Assembly (NCBI RefSeq): GCF_000733925.1
Contig: NZ_JPOO01000001.1
Span: 806,001 to 870,000, forward strand
Source of the DNA: Arenibacter algicola
Lineage (GTDB): Bacteria; Bacteroidota; Bacteroidia; Flavobacteriales; Flavobacteriaceae
DNA length: 64,000 nt
Direction of reading: 5' to 3'
In this document: positions 1-9,349 of the stretch, piece by piece
Position numbering within the stretch: position 1 is the first letter of the stretch
Layout: each line of letters opens with the position of its first letter
Notes under the pieces: model-generated
Database searches by the model: none
The model's input: only the letters and a program-made list of their open reading frames with translations
What the model was told of the DNA's origin: nothing
Program-made: the position numbers and the translations under genes

Positions 1-2
1 GC

Positions 3-368
3 TTTTCCTTGCTGCTCACCTCATATCCATATTGAGGAGAACTTGCGGCTTGGGCAAAAAAAATCCCGAATATATTTATCGATAGGACTTGGGCATCATT
101 AATTTCCCCATCGTGTACCGTCCGATATCTTCAAGTGTATATTGAAACGGTTCCTATAAACAAGATAGTTGCATTTGGAGGGGACTGCCATACCCCAGAA
201 GGAGTATGTGCCGCTTCCGTAATTGCTAGGGAAACCGTTGAAAACGCATTAGTCTCAATGGTTAGGAACGGGTATCTAAGAGAATCGGAAGCCGTAGAAA
301 TAGTGAAGAAGATCCTTAGGACCAATTCAATCGATTTTTACGGATTACAAAAATTTATAAAAAACTGA
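3..368 (+). pseudogene. Amidohydrolase C-terminal remnant (cut by window edge)
   Basis: The reading frame entering from the left edge encodes the C-terminal end of an amidohydrolase-like (TIM-barrel metal hydrolase) protein. Visible pieces are a SYPY segment, then AAWAKKIPNIFID, then FGGDCHTPEGV, where an Asp close to a His would serve as metal or catalytic ligands, and a helical tail ending FYGLQKFIKN. A TGA at 33-35 interrupts the frame directly after SYPY, where the alignment simply continues on the far side (GELAAWAKK). The next possible start would be GTG at 135, which would leave only a 77-residue fragment without the barrel. I therefore read it as a decayed gene. The family call is from motif memory only. 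Confidence 0.55.
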
Positions 369-450
369 TATATTTATAGTTAAAGTAAAATCATAAGGTA
401 TTACCACCGGATGTTGCACCATCATCCATAAATTCAATAATTATCTGAAA

Positions 451-1383
451 ATGAACTTATCTGTAGCACAATTTCAACCTAAAGACGGCGATAAAGAATA
501 CAATTTATCGATAATCCGAAAGCTTGCCAAGATGGCCAAATGCAACGGAGCGGATCTAATCAGTTTTCATGAAATGTCAATTACTGCCTACACCTTTACA
601 AAGAATCTAAACCTAGCGCAGATGAATGAGTTAGGGGAGGAGGTTCCAAATGGAAAAAGTACCCAAGAATTAATTGGAATTTCCAAAGATTTGGATATCC
701 CTATTTTGGCAGGTCTAGTGGAAAAATCGGAAGGAAAATTATATAATACTTATATTTGTGTTACAGGTGACGGACTAGTTGCAAGGTATCGAAAAATACA
801 TCCATTTATAAACCCATATTTATCAGCAGGAGATGAGTATTGCGTATTCGACCTACTTGGTTGGAAATGTGGCATTTTAATTTGTTATGACAACAATATA
901 ATTGAAAACGTAAGGGCAACAAGTCTTTTGGGAGCGGAACTTATTTTTGCACCGCACGTTACTGGATGTACACCATCTGCAATGCCTCATAGGGATTATG
1001 TTGCAGACAAGTATTGGCAGAATCGTGAGGATGACCCAGTGTCATTACGCATGGAATTCGATGGGCCAAAAGGTAGACGTTGGTTAATGCGGTGGCTGCC
1101 TGCAAGGGCATATGACAATGGAGTTTATTATGCCTTTACGAACCCAATTGGCTATGATGGCGAACATCTGAAAAATGGGAATTCGATGATAATTGACCCT
1201 TATGGTGAAATATTATCCGAAATAAAATCATTTAATGACGATATTACAATTTCAAAAATCATAAAAGAAAAAATTCAGCTCTCGGGAGGTTGGAGATACA
1301 AGAACGCTAGAAGACCGGAACTGTACAAGGAAATTATTGGCGGAAATCATAAATCAGACACAAGGCCAATATGGATGAAGTAG
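451..1383 (+). CDS. Carbon-nitrogen hydrolase (nitrilase superfamily)
   Basis: This 310-residue protein probably hydrolyses a C-N bond in an amide, nitrile or carbamoyl compound in the cytoplasm. The three catalytic regions are readable: Glu41 in ISFHEMS, Lys115 in ARYRKIHPF, and the nucleophile Cys145 in GILICYDNN. Their spacing and the total length fit the family. No signal peptide is seen. The ATG at 451 places the first beta strand (NLSVAQFQP) in the usual position. It lies 82 bp after the amidohydrolase remnant on the same strand, so the two may once have formed one catabolic operon. The substrate cannot be deduced; an agmatine- or formamide-type amidase is as likely as a nitrilase. Confidence 0.85.
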   Translation: MNLSVAQFQPKDGDKEYNLSIIRKLAKMAKCNGADLISFHEMSITAYTFTKNLNLAQMNELGEEVPNGKSTQELIGISKDLDIPILAGLVEKSEGKLYNTYICVTGDGLVARYRKIHPFINPYLSAGDEYCVFDLLGWKCGILICYDNNIIENVRATSLLGAELIFAPHVTGCTPSAMPHRDYVADKYWQNREDDPVSLRMEFDGPKGRRWLMRWLPARAYDNGVYYAFTNPIGYDGEHLKNGNSMIIDPYGEILSEIKSFNDDITISKIIKEKIQLSGGWRYKNARRPELYKEIIGGNHKSDTRPIWMK

Positions 1384-2112
1384 TATTTTGCAATACATTG
1401 AGAAAATACCTGGACTTAATTATTAACTGAATGTCAAAGCACAAGATTATACCATAACCTTGTGCTGGGGTTGAAGTAGTCGGATAAGATAATGGAAAAG
1501 GTATAAGATATTAAAGGTGACAATACTGCTCCAAATAACCATTAATTACCCAACACCTTACAGGGTATCCGTAAAAAAAATCCAAAAGCCAGACATTTAC
1601 GCCATCTTGATTACATCTGGTTCAGTTTTTCCCTGTAAGAGATTGCCTAATCTTAATGTATAAGTTGGTTGTTTCAGGAATTTTATTTGCTCTGAGCCAA
1701 CGGGGTGAAGGAAGAAGAAATTGTATCTGCTAAAAATCAAATATAAATTTAAGGAATGAAAAAAAATATGTTTGGTTTGGAGTGCTTTTCGCCAAAAGCA
1801 ATGGCTAGGAACCTATGGTCAAGAGGTATTGAAACAGGAAATTTTGAATACGGTCAATTGCCAAACCGTAATAGCCTTCCAAGGAATTTTATTCCTTACC
1901 AAAACCCTTACCTTTACGGGCATAGACTGGTATGTGTTTTAAGCTGATAGGAATTGGTTATTTGGTTGGCATGATGGGCATTGTATGGTTTTACAAATGT
2001 GGTGTTCTGAATTATTAATATCCCTTACATAATTTGTAGGAATTTTAAACGTTGGAATCTTTATGATAATTGGGAATTAGCAATAATCATGAGACAATAT
2101 AATTAATAATAA
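1384..2112. other. Noncoding gap between hydrolase and PAS sensor
   Basis: This 0.73-kb AT-rich stretch has no gene I can support. A 63-codon open frame at 1756-1947 has an AAGGA immediately before its ATG but no recognisable domain and unusual composition. I leave it uncalled. No convincing terminator hairpin or promoter pair was found. Confidence 0.5.
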
Positions 2113-5100
2113 ATGAAAGATTATAGTATGCTTTTTCAATGTAGTCCCTTCTCCAATTGGGTCTATGATTTGGAAAATGGTAAAATAGTTGAGGTCAATG
2201 AGGCAGCCTTGGGCCTATTTGGCTATGGTAGGGAAGATTTTCTTGGTCTTAGTATTAATGAAATAGTCATGGATCCAGACATTCTTCAATCCTTAATTTC
2301 AAATAATGAAGTAGAGCAATATGCCCAGTTTCAAAGTGTAAATATAAAAACCAAATGTGGGGCACTAAAATATTGTAAGTTATTGTGCCAAAAGGTGATT
2401 TTTCAACAAAGAAATTGTGCTATGGTTACGGCCCATGCCATGAGGCAATTGGATGAAAATAAGTATACCCAAAATGGAGACCAAAGTTCCAGGACTTCGG
2501 ATGTTTCCCATTTGGGATATTGGAAATATGATTATGTAAACGATTCGCTCAGTCTGTCCGATGGAGTCTTTGCAATTTGGGGAAGAAATAGGAGGGATAT
2601 GTCATTGACCATGGAAAATATTTTGAATTTCCTGCCCAAAGGGGACCGGGAGCTTTTTTACGATAACATGGCCTCTTTGTTTTATGGTCACAAGGACATG
2701 GATTTTGAACATTGTATCCTTCTTCCTGATGGCAGTAGAAGATGGGTAAGGGAACGTGGAAAATTAATAAGTAATATAGAAGGCGAACCTCACTCTTTTG
2801 AAGGTACCGTTCAGGATATTACTCTTAGATGTGTGGAAGAACAGCGGTTGAAATTAATGGAGAGTGTGGTAACCCACACAAATGATGCCGTGATGATAAC
2901 CGATGCAGCGCTCCTGGAGGGACATGGTCCAAAAATAGTGTATGTAAACAGGGCATTTACCCAAATGACCGGATTTAAACCTGAAGAGATAATTGGCAGT
3001 ACCCCTGATATCTTAAGAGGCCCTAAGACTGACCTGAATGCGCTGCAACGTTTCCAAAAGACCTTGGCGGATGGGAAACCCAGTGAAATTTTTGTCACGA
3101 ATTACCGCAAAAATGGTTCACCTTACTGGATCCATATCGCAGCTTCACCAGTTAAGGATTCCGAAGGGACAGTTTCACATTATATTGAAATTCAAAGGGA
3201 CGTTACCACAAAAATAAATGCCCAAAGTGAAAAGAATTTTCTGGCCAAGATCTCTGCCACCTTTAACGAAAAGAAAGGCCTTAGCAGTTCCCTGGATCGG
3301 ATATGTAAATTGGTTACCTTTTACGGGGATTTCACATTTTGCGAGGTTTGGCTGCCCAGTATCCAAAAGAACAGCCTTCGTTTCTCAGCCATGTTTGGGA
3401 AGAATGAAGCCGGGGAAACATTTTATGAACACTCTAGAGATGTCTATGAAATGGAATTGGGAGACGGCCTTCCCGGCACGGTGTGGAAAACGGGCCAATC
3501 GGTACTCTGGGGCAACATTGACCGGAACAACCTTTTTATAAGAAAGAAAGCTGCGCAACGATCGAAGATCAAGTCAGTATTGGGCATTCCATTGAAACAT
3601 CAGGGCAATTTTGTTGGTGTTATGGTCGTAGGTACACCTGAAAATGAAAAACACTTCAAGGCCCATTATCCAGTACTTTCCAAATTGGAGGATTGTTTGG
3701 GGTCGGAAATAAGCCGCAAGCGTATGGAGGAGGATCTGACGTACCTGTTCGAAACCCTGCCAGACCTTATTTGCCTGTTTGATTTTAAGGGGAATTTTCT
3801 TAAAGTGAACAAGGCCGGGTGCAACATATTGGGCTATGGCGAAGATGAGCTCGTGGGGAATTCCTTCGAAAAGTTCATCCATGGGGAGGACAGGGAAATC
3901 TCGGATGGACTCGTCCAAAAAATAAGGGACGGGCTGGAAACCTTTGAAATTGAAAATCGTTACATCACCAAGGCTGGAAACCTGGTATGGCTAAGCTGGC
4001 ACTGCAGGATAGTGATGGATGAAGGAGTGGTTTACGCTACCGCCAAAGATATAACGAAGGCCAAAAAATTACAGGAAGTGGTTTCCGATGCCTCACGATT
4101 GGCAAAAATAGGCGGTTGGGAGATGGATATGATCAGTAAAAAGTTGACATGGTCCAAAGGGGTGCACCAAATCCATGAGACTGACCCAGAGGTATATACG
4201 CCAGAATTGGAGCGCGCCATCAATTTTTATAGGGCCGATCATAGGGAAAAGGTCAGAAATAAGGTTGGTTTGGCCTTGGAAAAAGGAGAGGCTTTTGATT
4301 ATGAAGCAGCCTTTATCTCCGCCAAGCATAACGAAAAATGGGTCAAAGCCATTGGGCAGGCCGAAATGGTCAATGGAAAATGTGTCCGGCTCACAGGAAG
4401 CCTTCAGGATATTACCCAACTCAAAGAAACCGAGCATCGACTTTTGGCTCTCTCCAACGACCTTCCCGGTGTTACCTTCCAATATTACCTATATCCAGAT
4501 GGGACGGGAAAAATGAGTTCCGTTAGCCAAAAATCCCAAGAAATATACAATCTTAGCCCTGCCCAGTGCAAGGAAAACGCTAATCTCATTTGGGATCGGA
4601 TAAAAAAAGGAGGGGATCATAAGGCATTGTTGCAGGACATCCAAAAATCTATTGAAACCCTTACACAATGGCATAGCCGATGGCGGTACGTGCTGCAGAA
4701 TGGAAAGATCCGTTGGCATGAGGGCTTTGGTACACCCTATAGATTGGCCGATGGCACCATTCTCTTCAACTCCATGGTCTTTGACATCACGGAGGAGGTG
4801 AAGTTGTCCCATCTCCTGGAAGAAACCTCGGAACTCTCCCAAATTGGCAGTTGGGAAATGGACTTGCTTGCAGCACCAGGTAGCGATGTCATGTATTGGT
4901 CGCCCATGGTCCAAAAAATATTTGAAGTGGACGGGAGTTACAATACCACCTTGAGTGGAGGTCTGGAATTTTTAACTCCTGAAAGCAGGCCCTTAGTGGA
5001 AAAAGGGATCGAGGAACTCATTGAGAGGGGATCGGAATATGACAAAGAAGTGCTTTTAAAAACCGGTACGGGAAGAGGAAAATGGGTACGGATCATTGGG

Positions 5101-7350
5101 AAAAGTGAACGTGTGAATGGAGTGTGCACCAAAATATATGGAAGTATTCAGGATATCCATACCATGAAAACCACCCAGTTGCAGCTCAAGGAAATCCTGG
5201 GCAGTATATCGGATGCTTTCTATGCATTGGACAAGGACTGGAACTTTACCTTTTTTAACAGGGAGGCTGAAAATTTACTGGGGAAGAAAAGTGATGAGGT
5301 ACTGGGGAAAAGCCTATGGGAGCTGTTTTCCCCAACCTTGGGCACTGAACTTGAAACCTTATATAAAAGGGTCGCCAAGGAGGGTGTGGCAGAGAGCTTT
5401 GAATATCTTTATCCAGGAAATGGATCTTGGTACGAGATCAACACATATCCCTCCAATGGTGGGATTTCGGTTTATTTTAAAAACATAAATGATAGGAAAA
5501 AGGCCGAGGCAGCACTGAAATCGGCCTATCAGGAAAAGAATATTATCCTGGAAAGTATAGGGGATGCTTTCTTTGCAATGAAGGAGGACTTCACGGTGAC
5601 CTATTGGAATAAAACGGCTGAGCGACTGATCGGGGTGAAAAGGGAAGACTTGATCGGTAAAAACCTTTGGGAGGTGTTCCCCGATGCGGTTGACCTGCCT
5701 TCCTACACCAATTATCACAAAGTTATGAATACCAAAGAGCCCATAACTTTTGAAGACTATTATGGAGTATGGCTTGAAGTCAACGCATATCCATCGGAAG
5801 AAGGCATAAGTGTATTCTTTAGGGACATAACCCAAAAAAAGAAAGCTAATGAGAAAATCCTGTACAAGACCGAGCAGTTGGACATTATTGCCGAAATGAA
5901 CACAGAACTGCTCAATTTTGATAACTGGTTCAAGGTAATCGACAAAACATTTGGCAGGGTCGGGGAGTGTGTTAAAGTAGACCGAATATACTATTTCCAA
6001 AATTCGGTCAATGAAAAAACCGGCGAACTGGAAACCAGCCAGCGCCTGGAGTGGAGCAATGCAGGCGTGGATTCCCAGATAAATAATCCCTCTCTTCAAA
6101 ATGTTCCGTTTAGTACTATTCAAGATTTTATGCAGCCTCTAGCTCAAAATAAGCCATTTAAGGCAATAGTAGGAGAAATGCGAGATAGTGTGACCAAAAA
6201 GCTGCTTGTAGAACAGGACATCAAATCCATTTTGGTCCTTCCTATTTTTATCAACAAGGAATTTTGGGGCTTCATTGGTTTTGACGACTGCAAAATCGAA
6301 AAACACTGGAACCATGATGAAATTTTCTTCTTAAAGACTATTACGACCAACCTTTCCGCTGCAATAGAAGCCTCCTTGACGAACAAAGAGCTGGAGCGCT
6401 CATATGCCGAAAAGAACCAGATCTTGGAAAGCATCGGAGATGCCTTTTTTGCGGTTGACAAGGAGTGGATAGTCACTTATTGGAACAATCAGGCAGAACT
6501 TTTACTGGGAAGAAAAAGAGAGGACATCATCGGTAAAAATCTTTGGGAGTATGGTGATGAAGTTGAACTAGGTTTTTTTGTCAAATACGATAAGGCAATG
6601 GCAACAGGGGAGAAGGTAAGCTTTGAAGAATTTTATCCTACCTTGCGAAAATGGTTCGAGGTATCGGTCTATCCGAGCCACGATGGACTTTCCGTCTATT
6701 TTAAGGACATTACCTTGCGTAAGGAGACCGATATTTTGATTCTACAGGCCAACGAGCGTTTTGAAAAAGTGGCCAAAGCAACTACCGATGCCATATGGGA
6801 CTGGGACATAGAAAATGGGGTCATTGTTCGAAGCCATGGATTTGAAAGGCTATTTGGGAACAACGTAAAAAAGTATTTGAATGAAAGTGAAATCTGGGAA
6901 GACAGTTTTCATCCGGACGACCTGCCAAAAATACGTACCAGCCTCCAAGAGACTTTACTTGATCCTTTAAAGGAATTTTGGAGTAAGGAATATAGGATCG
7001 TCCATGAAAAAGAAGGGATCAAAACCGTGATAGACAAAGGCGCCATCATCAGGAATGAATCCGGGGAGGCCATCCGTATGGTGGGAGCTATAACGGACAT
7101 AACCGAGAGGCAAGAGTATATAGAGACCATCGAAACCCAAAATAAAAAATTAAGGAGTATCGCTTGGACACAATCACACGTGGTAAGGTCTCCATTGTCA
7201 CGCATTTTGGGAATAATTAACCTTTTGGACATGGCACCCTATGATTCCGAGGACGTACCTTTTTTGCTTAAACAGATTAAAGTATCAGGTAACGAGCTGG
7301 ACGAAATCATCGGAAAAATTGTAAACGAAACACGTTCAATTAGAATTTAA
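2113..7350 (+). CDS. Giant multi-PAS/GAF sensor protein ending at the histidine box
   Basis: This 1745-residue protein is predicted to be cytosolic, with no membrane segment seen. It is a chain of about eleven PAS folds and two GAF folds. PAS units begin near residues 8, 131, 249, 545, 662, 776, 907, 1029, 1145, 1436 and 1545. GAF units lie near 375-535 and 1250-1430. Three PAS units share the stretch (L/I)LESIGDAFFA or a near variant, which suggests internal duplication. The C-terminus is a dimerisation helix with the H-box SHVVRSPLSRILG (His1689). The protein stops about 57 residues later, with none of the N, G1 or G2 boxes of a kinase ATPase domain. A receiver gene follows 11 bp downstream. 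It may be phosphorylated in trans by another kinase, or act as a phosphotransfer scaffold. Confidence 0.9.
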   Translation: MKDYSMLFQCSPFSNWVYDLENGKIVEVNEAALGLFGYGREDFLGLSINEIVMDPDILQSLISNNEVEQYAQFQSVNIKTKCGALKYCKLLCQKVIFQQRNCAMVTAHAMRQLDENKYTQNGDQSSRTSDVSHLGYWKYDYVNDSLSLSDGVFAIWGRNRRDMSLTMENILNFLPKGDRELFYDNMASLFYGHKDMDFEHCILLPDGSRRWVRERGKLISNIEGEPHSFEGTVQDITLRCVEEQRLKLMESVVTHTNDAVMITDAALLEGHGPKIVYVNRAFTQMTGFKPEEIIGSTPDILRGPKTDLNALQRFQKTLADGKPSEIFVTNYRKNGSPYWIHIAASPVKDSEGTVSHYIEIQRDVTTKINAQSEKNFLAKISATFNEKKGLSSSLDRICKLVTFYGDFTFCEVWLPSIQKNSLRFSAMFGKNEAGETFYEHSRDVYEMELGDGLPGTVWKTGQSVLWGNIDRNNLFIRKKAAQRSKIKSVLGIPLKHQGNFVGVMVVGTPENEKHFKAHYPVLSKLEDCLGSEISRKRMEEDLTYLFETLPDLICLFDFKGNFLKVNKAGCNILGYGEDELVGNSFEKFIHGEDREISDGLVQKIRDGLETFEIENRYITKAGNLVWLSWHCRIVMDEGVVYATAKDITKAKKLQEVVSDASRLAKIGGWEMDMISKKLTWSKGVHQIHETDPEVYTPELERAINFYRADHREKVRNKVGLALEKGEAFDYEAAFISAKHNEKWVKAIGQAEMVNGKCVRLTGSLQDITQLKETEHRLLALSNDLPGVTFQYYLYPDGTGKMSSVSQKSQEIYNLSPAQCKENANLIWDRIKKGGDHKALLQDIQKSIETLTQWHSRWRYVLQNGKIRWHEGFGTPYRLADGTILFNSMVFDITEEVKLSHLLEETSELSQIGSWEMDLLAAPGSDVMYWSPMVQKIFEVDGSYNTTLSGGLEFLTPESRPLVEKGIEELIERGSEYDKEVLLKTGTGRGKWVRIIGKSERVNGVCTKIYGSIQDIHTMKTTQLQLKEILGSISDAFYALDKDWNFTFFNREAENLLGKKSDEVLGKSLWELFSPTLGTELETLYKRVAKEGVAESFEYLYPGNGSWYEINTYPSNGGISVYFKNINDRKKAEAALKSAYQEKNIILESIGDAFFAMKEDFTVTYWNKTAERLIGVKREDLIGKNLWEVFPDAVDLPSYTNYHKVMNTKEPITFEDYYGVWLEVNAYPSEEGISVFFRDITQKKKANEKILYKTEQLDIIAEMNTELLNFDNWFKVIDKTFGRVGECVKVDRIYYFQNSVNEKTGELETSQRLEWSNAGVDSQINNPSLQNVPFSTIQDFMQPLAQNKPFKAIVGEMRDSVTKKLLVEQDIKSILVLPIFINKEFWGFIGFDDCKIEKHWNHDEIFFLKTITTNLSAAIEASLTNKELERSYAEKNQILESIGDAFFAVDKEWIVTYWNNQAELLLGRKREDIIGKNLWEYGDEVELGFFVKYDKAMATGEKVSFEEFYPTLRKWFEVSVYPSHDGLSVYFKDITLRKETDILILQANERFEKVAKATTDAIWDWDIENGVIVRSHGFERLFGNNVKKYLNESEIWEDSFHPDDLPKIRTSLQETLLDPLKEFWSKEYRIVHEKEGIKTVIDKGAIIRNESGEAIRMVGAITDITERQEYIETIETQNKKLRSIAWTQSHVVRSPLSRILGIINLLDMAPYDSEDVPFLLKQIKVSGNELDEIIGKIVNETRSIRI

Positions 7351-7361
7351 GATTATTGGAG

Positions 7362-7742
7362 ATGAAGAAATTGGTAATACTAGTCGATGACGACCCTGTA
7401 TTCAAGTATATTTCAGCAAAAATGATTGAAAAGGTTAGGCCTGGTTTCAGAATAAAATCTTTTTCGCAAGGGAAAGTGGCCTTGAACTTTCTTCGAGAAA
7501 ATTATACTGATGAATACTACTATTATATTCTTTTAGATATCAACATGCCCGTTATGGACGGTTGGAAATTCCTGGAAGCTATTGAGGATATAGATTTTAT
7601 TAAAACTGAGAATGTTTCTATCCATATAGTTTCTTCCTCCGTGGACGACAGTGATATTGAAAAGTCTAAAAAATATGACCTTGTCCAAGGCTTTCTCCAC
7701 AAACCACTTTCTGCTGACAGAATAAAATCCATCATTATCTAA
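7362..7742 (+). CDS. Stand-alone response-regulator receiver
   Basis: This 126-residue CheY-like receiver has no output domain. The acidic pocket DDD follows the first strand (VILVDDD). The phosphoacceptor is Asp59 in LLDINMPVMDGW, and the conserved Lys is in FLHKPLS. I start it at ATG 7362, preceded by TTGGAG as a ribosome site, rather than at the TTG at 7356. It sits 11 bp after the giant PAS protein and is almost certainly co-transcribed and phosphorylated through that protein's histidine. An acidic insert (NYTDEYYYY) before the phosphoacceptor strand is typical of Bacteroidota receivers of this kind. Its downstream target is unknown. Confidence 0.9.
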   Translation: MKKLVILVDDDPVFKYISAKMIEKVRPGFRIKSFSQGKVALNFLRENYTDEYYYYILLDINMPVMDGWKFLEAIEDIDFIKTENVSIHIVSSSVDDSDIEKSKKYDLVQGFLHKPLSADRIKSIII

Positions 7743-8415
7743 CCTAGTGGCTTATGCTGTGTTGTGATTTTTATTGGTAGTGATGTAGAACCGTGTAATA
7801 CTGTCTTTCATTGTTTAAACCTGTACATCTGGAATTTGATACCTAACCTCATTTATTCATATAAAGTAAAAGATTGGTGTTCTCTATTGACTATATTTAG
7901 CCCTAAGGATGCGAATTAAGTCTAGAAAAGTTAAACTAATATGATTGTTAAAGTATCTCCATCTTTTGATGGTATTTCTTGTAGATTTTAACAAGGTTGC
8001 CATGTTCCATAGTCTACTATGTAATACCTTTTTACTCCCTGTTTCATAGATGATATGGCATACCGCGAGTTGGTCTTTATGTATAAAGAGTATTGTGAAA
8101 TGTATATAAAAGTAGAAATATTGGGTTTGGATTTCCAAAGGATATTCTTGATAATCTAAGGGGACACCTGCTTGGTACAAAATAGAATTAGTAAGTGTTT
8201 TTGGTCCAGTATATCGTTCTGGGTCAATAAGTTATGAAAATTCACCAGAATAAACAAAACACTTCAGATTTCGTGGCAGCTTTAGCTATTTGATTATAGG
8301 TAATATATATCTAAAATTTATAGGATAAATCTTACAAATAATTAAATCGGAATACAATAAATCACCGCCACAAGAGTTAAACAATTAAGCTCAATTCTAC
8401 TAGTAACTTATCCCC
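7743..8415. other. Noncoding gap, possible unrecognised minus-strand ORF
   Basis: This 0.67-kb stretch separates the receiver from the pseudo-receiver gene. A 98-codon frame on the minus strand (7884-8180) has weak hydrophobic/basic patterning but no motif I recognise. A LytTR-like DNA-binding fold was considered and is not supported. No terminator with a T-run was found. Confidence 0.4.
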
Positions 8416-8820
8416 ATGTCTATGGATTCAAAAAATATTCTGCTAATAGAAAACTGTGACCTTGACGCCATATTGATAAAGGAATCATTAATGCAGAATG
8501 GTGCATTGTATAATATAAATTTGCTGAAGAAACGTAAAGAGATTGTAGCACATCTTGAGGATATACTAACACCAAAAGGTAGTGATGTACCAGATTTGAT
8601 CATTGCCAATGAGGAACTCATTATGCATAATGGTGTAAATATATTAGCACAAATTGGTGGACTTGCCAATTATTACATCCCTGTTATAATTCTTTCCTCT
8701 AATGGGCCAGCTGTACGTCCCTTATATAATAAAAACACATGCTGTGTAATTAGTAAACCACTTGAAGTTAGTGAGTTTTTGAATATAATCAAGGAAATCA
8801 AATTTAATTGGTTGTTATAA
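8416..8820 (+). CDS. Degenerate (pseudo-)receiver domain protein
   Basis: This 134-residue protein keeps the receiver-fold pattern: LLIEN first strand, PDLIIANEEL central strand, VIILSS with the conserved Ser, and the switch Lys in VISKPLE (Lys114). The phosphoacceptor Asp is replaced by Asn65, and the second and third positions of the acidic pocket are Asn13 and Cys14 instead of Asp. It is therefore unlikely to bind Mg2+ or be phosphorylated by the usual chemistry. It stands alone between the two sensor/receiver pairs with about 0.5-0.7 kb on each side. It may act as a phosphorylation-independent regulator, or be a gene drifting toward loss. Confidence 0.7.
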   Translation: MSMDSKNILLIENCDLDAILIKESLMQNGALYNINLLKKRKEIVAHLEDILTPKGSDVPDLIIANEELIMHNGVNILAQIGGLANYYIPVIILSSNGPAVRPLYNKNTCCVISKPLEVSEFLNIIKEIKFNWLL

Positions 8821-9349
8821 CTGGTTAGTTGGCAATTAAGTAAAGGAATCCCAATATTGACAATATTTATGAAAACAAGGTTTCATGAAGACTATTGATC
8901 TGATGGGGAACCTCTTTTTAAGTTATACAGCAAGATTATGATTGATAAGCAAAAATGAAAATTTTAAAGCTGAAAAATACCATTAATTTTATCTTGTATC
9001 TTTTCGAACTCCTTAAGAAAGCACCATCCATTCTTGTTGGTTAAAACTAGGTCTCATAGTTTGTCGGAAATTCCTATGTGCTTTTCCCTACAATTTCTTA
9101 GACTGTTCAAGTTCGATCGGCATTATAAAACTTATTAGGTCAATCGTTTAGAAATCAACTTTATTATTTTCAGTAAAAAATTGGGTCCGAAAATATTTTT
9201 TCCTAAACTACTTATGGCATAAAGACATTTTCTTATATTAGATATAGATACCTGCTTATATGGTCGGCCAAAAAAAGGCTCCTCATATTTTGAATTTTTA
9301 AATACAAACAAGTTGATTACTATAAGTTCATAACAGAGGTTTAAGGGAT
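8821..9349. other. Noncoding gap before the PAS kinase
   Basis: This 0.53-kb AT-rich stretch contains no supported gene. A minus-strand frame at 9135-9398 overlaps the start of the following kinase and reads like a shadow. The kinase promoter must lie here, but I could not pick a TAnnTTTG element with confidence. Confidence 0.4.

Noticed and set aside
1756..1947. 63-codon frame with AAGGA before its ATG
   Set aside because: The composition is unlike neighbouring genes and no motif, signal or membrane segment is present.
7884..8180. 98-codon minus-strand frame resembling a LytTR domain
   Set aside because: The expected LytTR strand pattern and conserved residues could not be aligned, and no start signal was seen.
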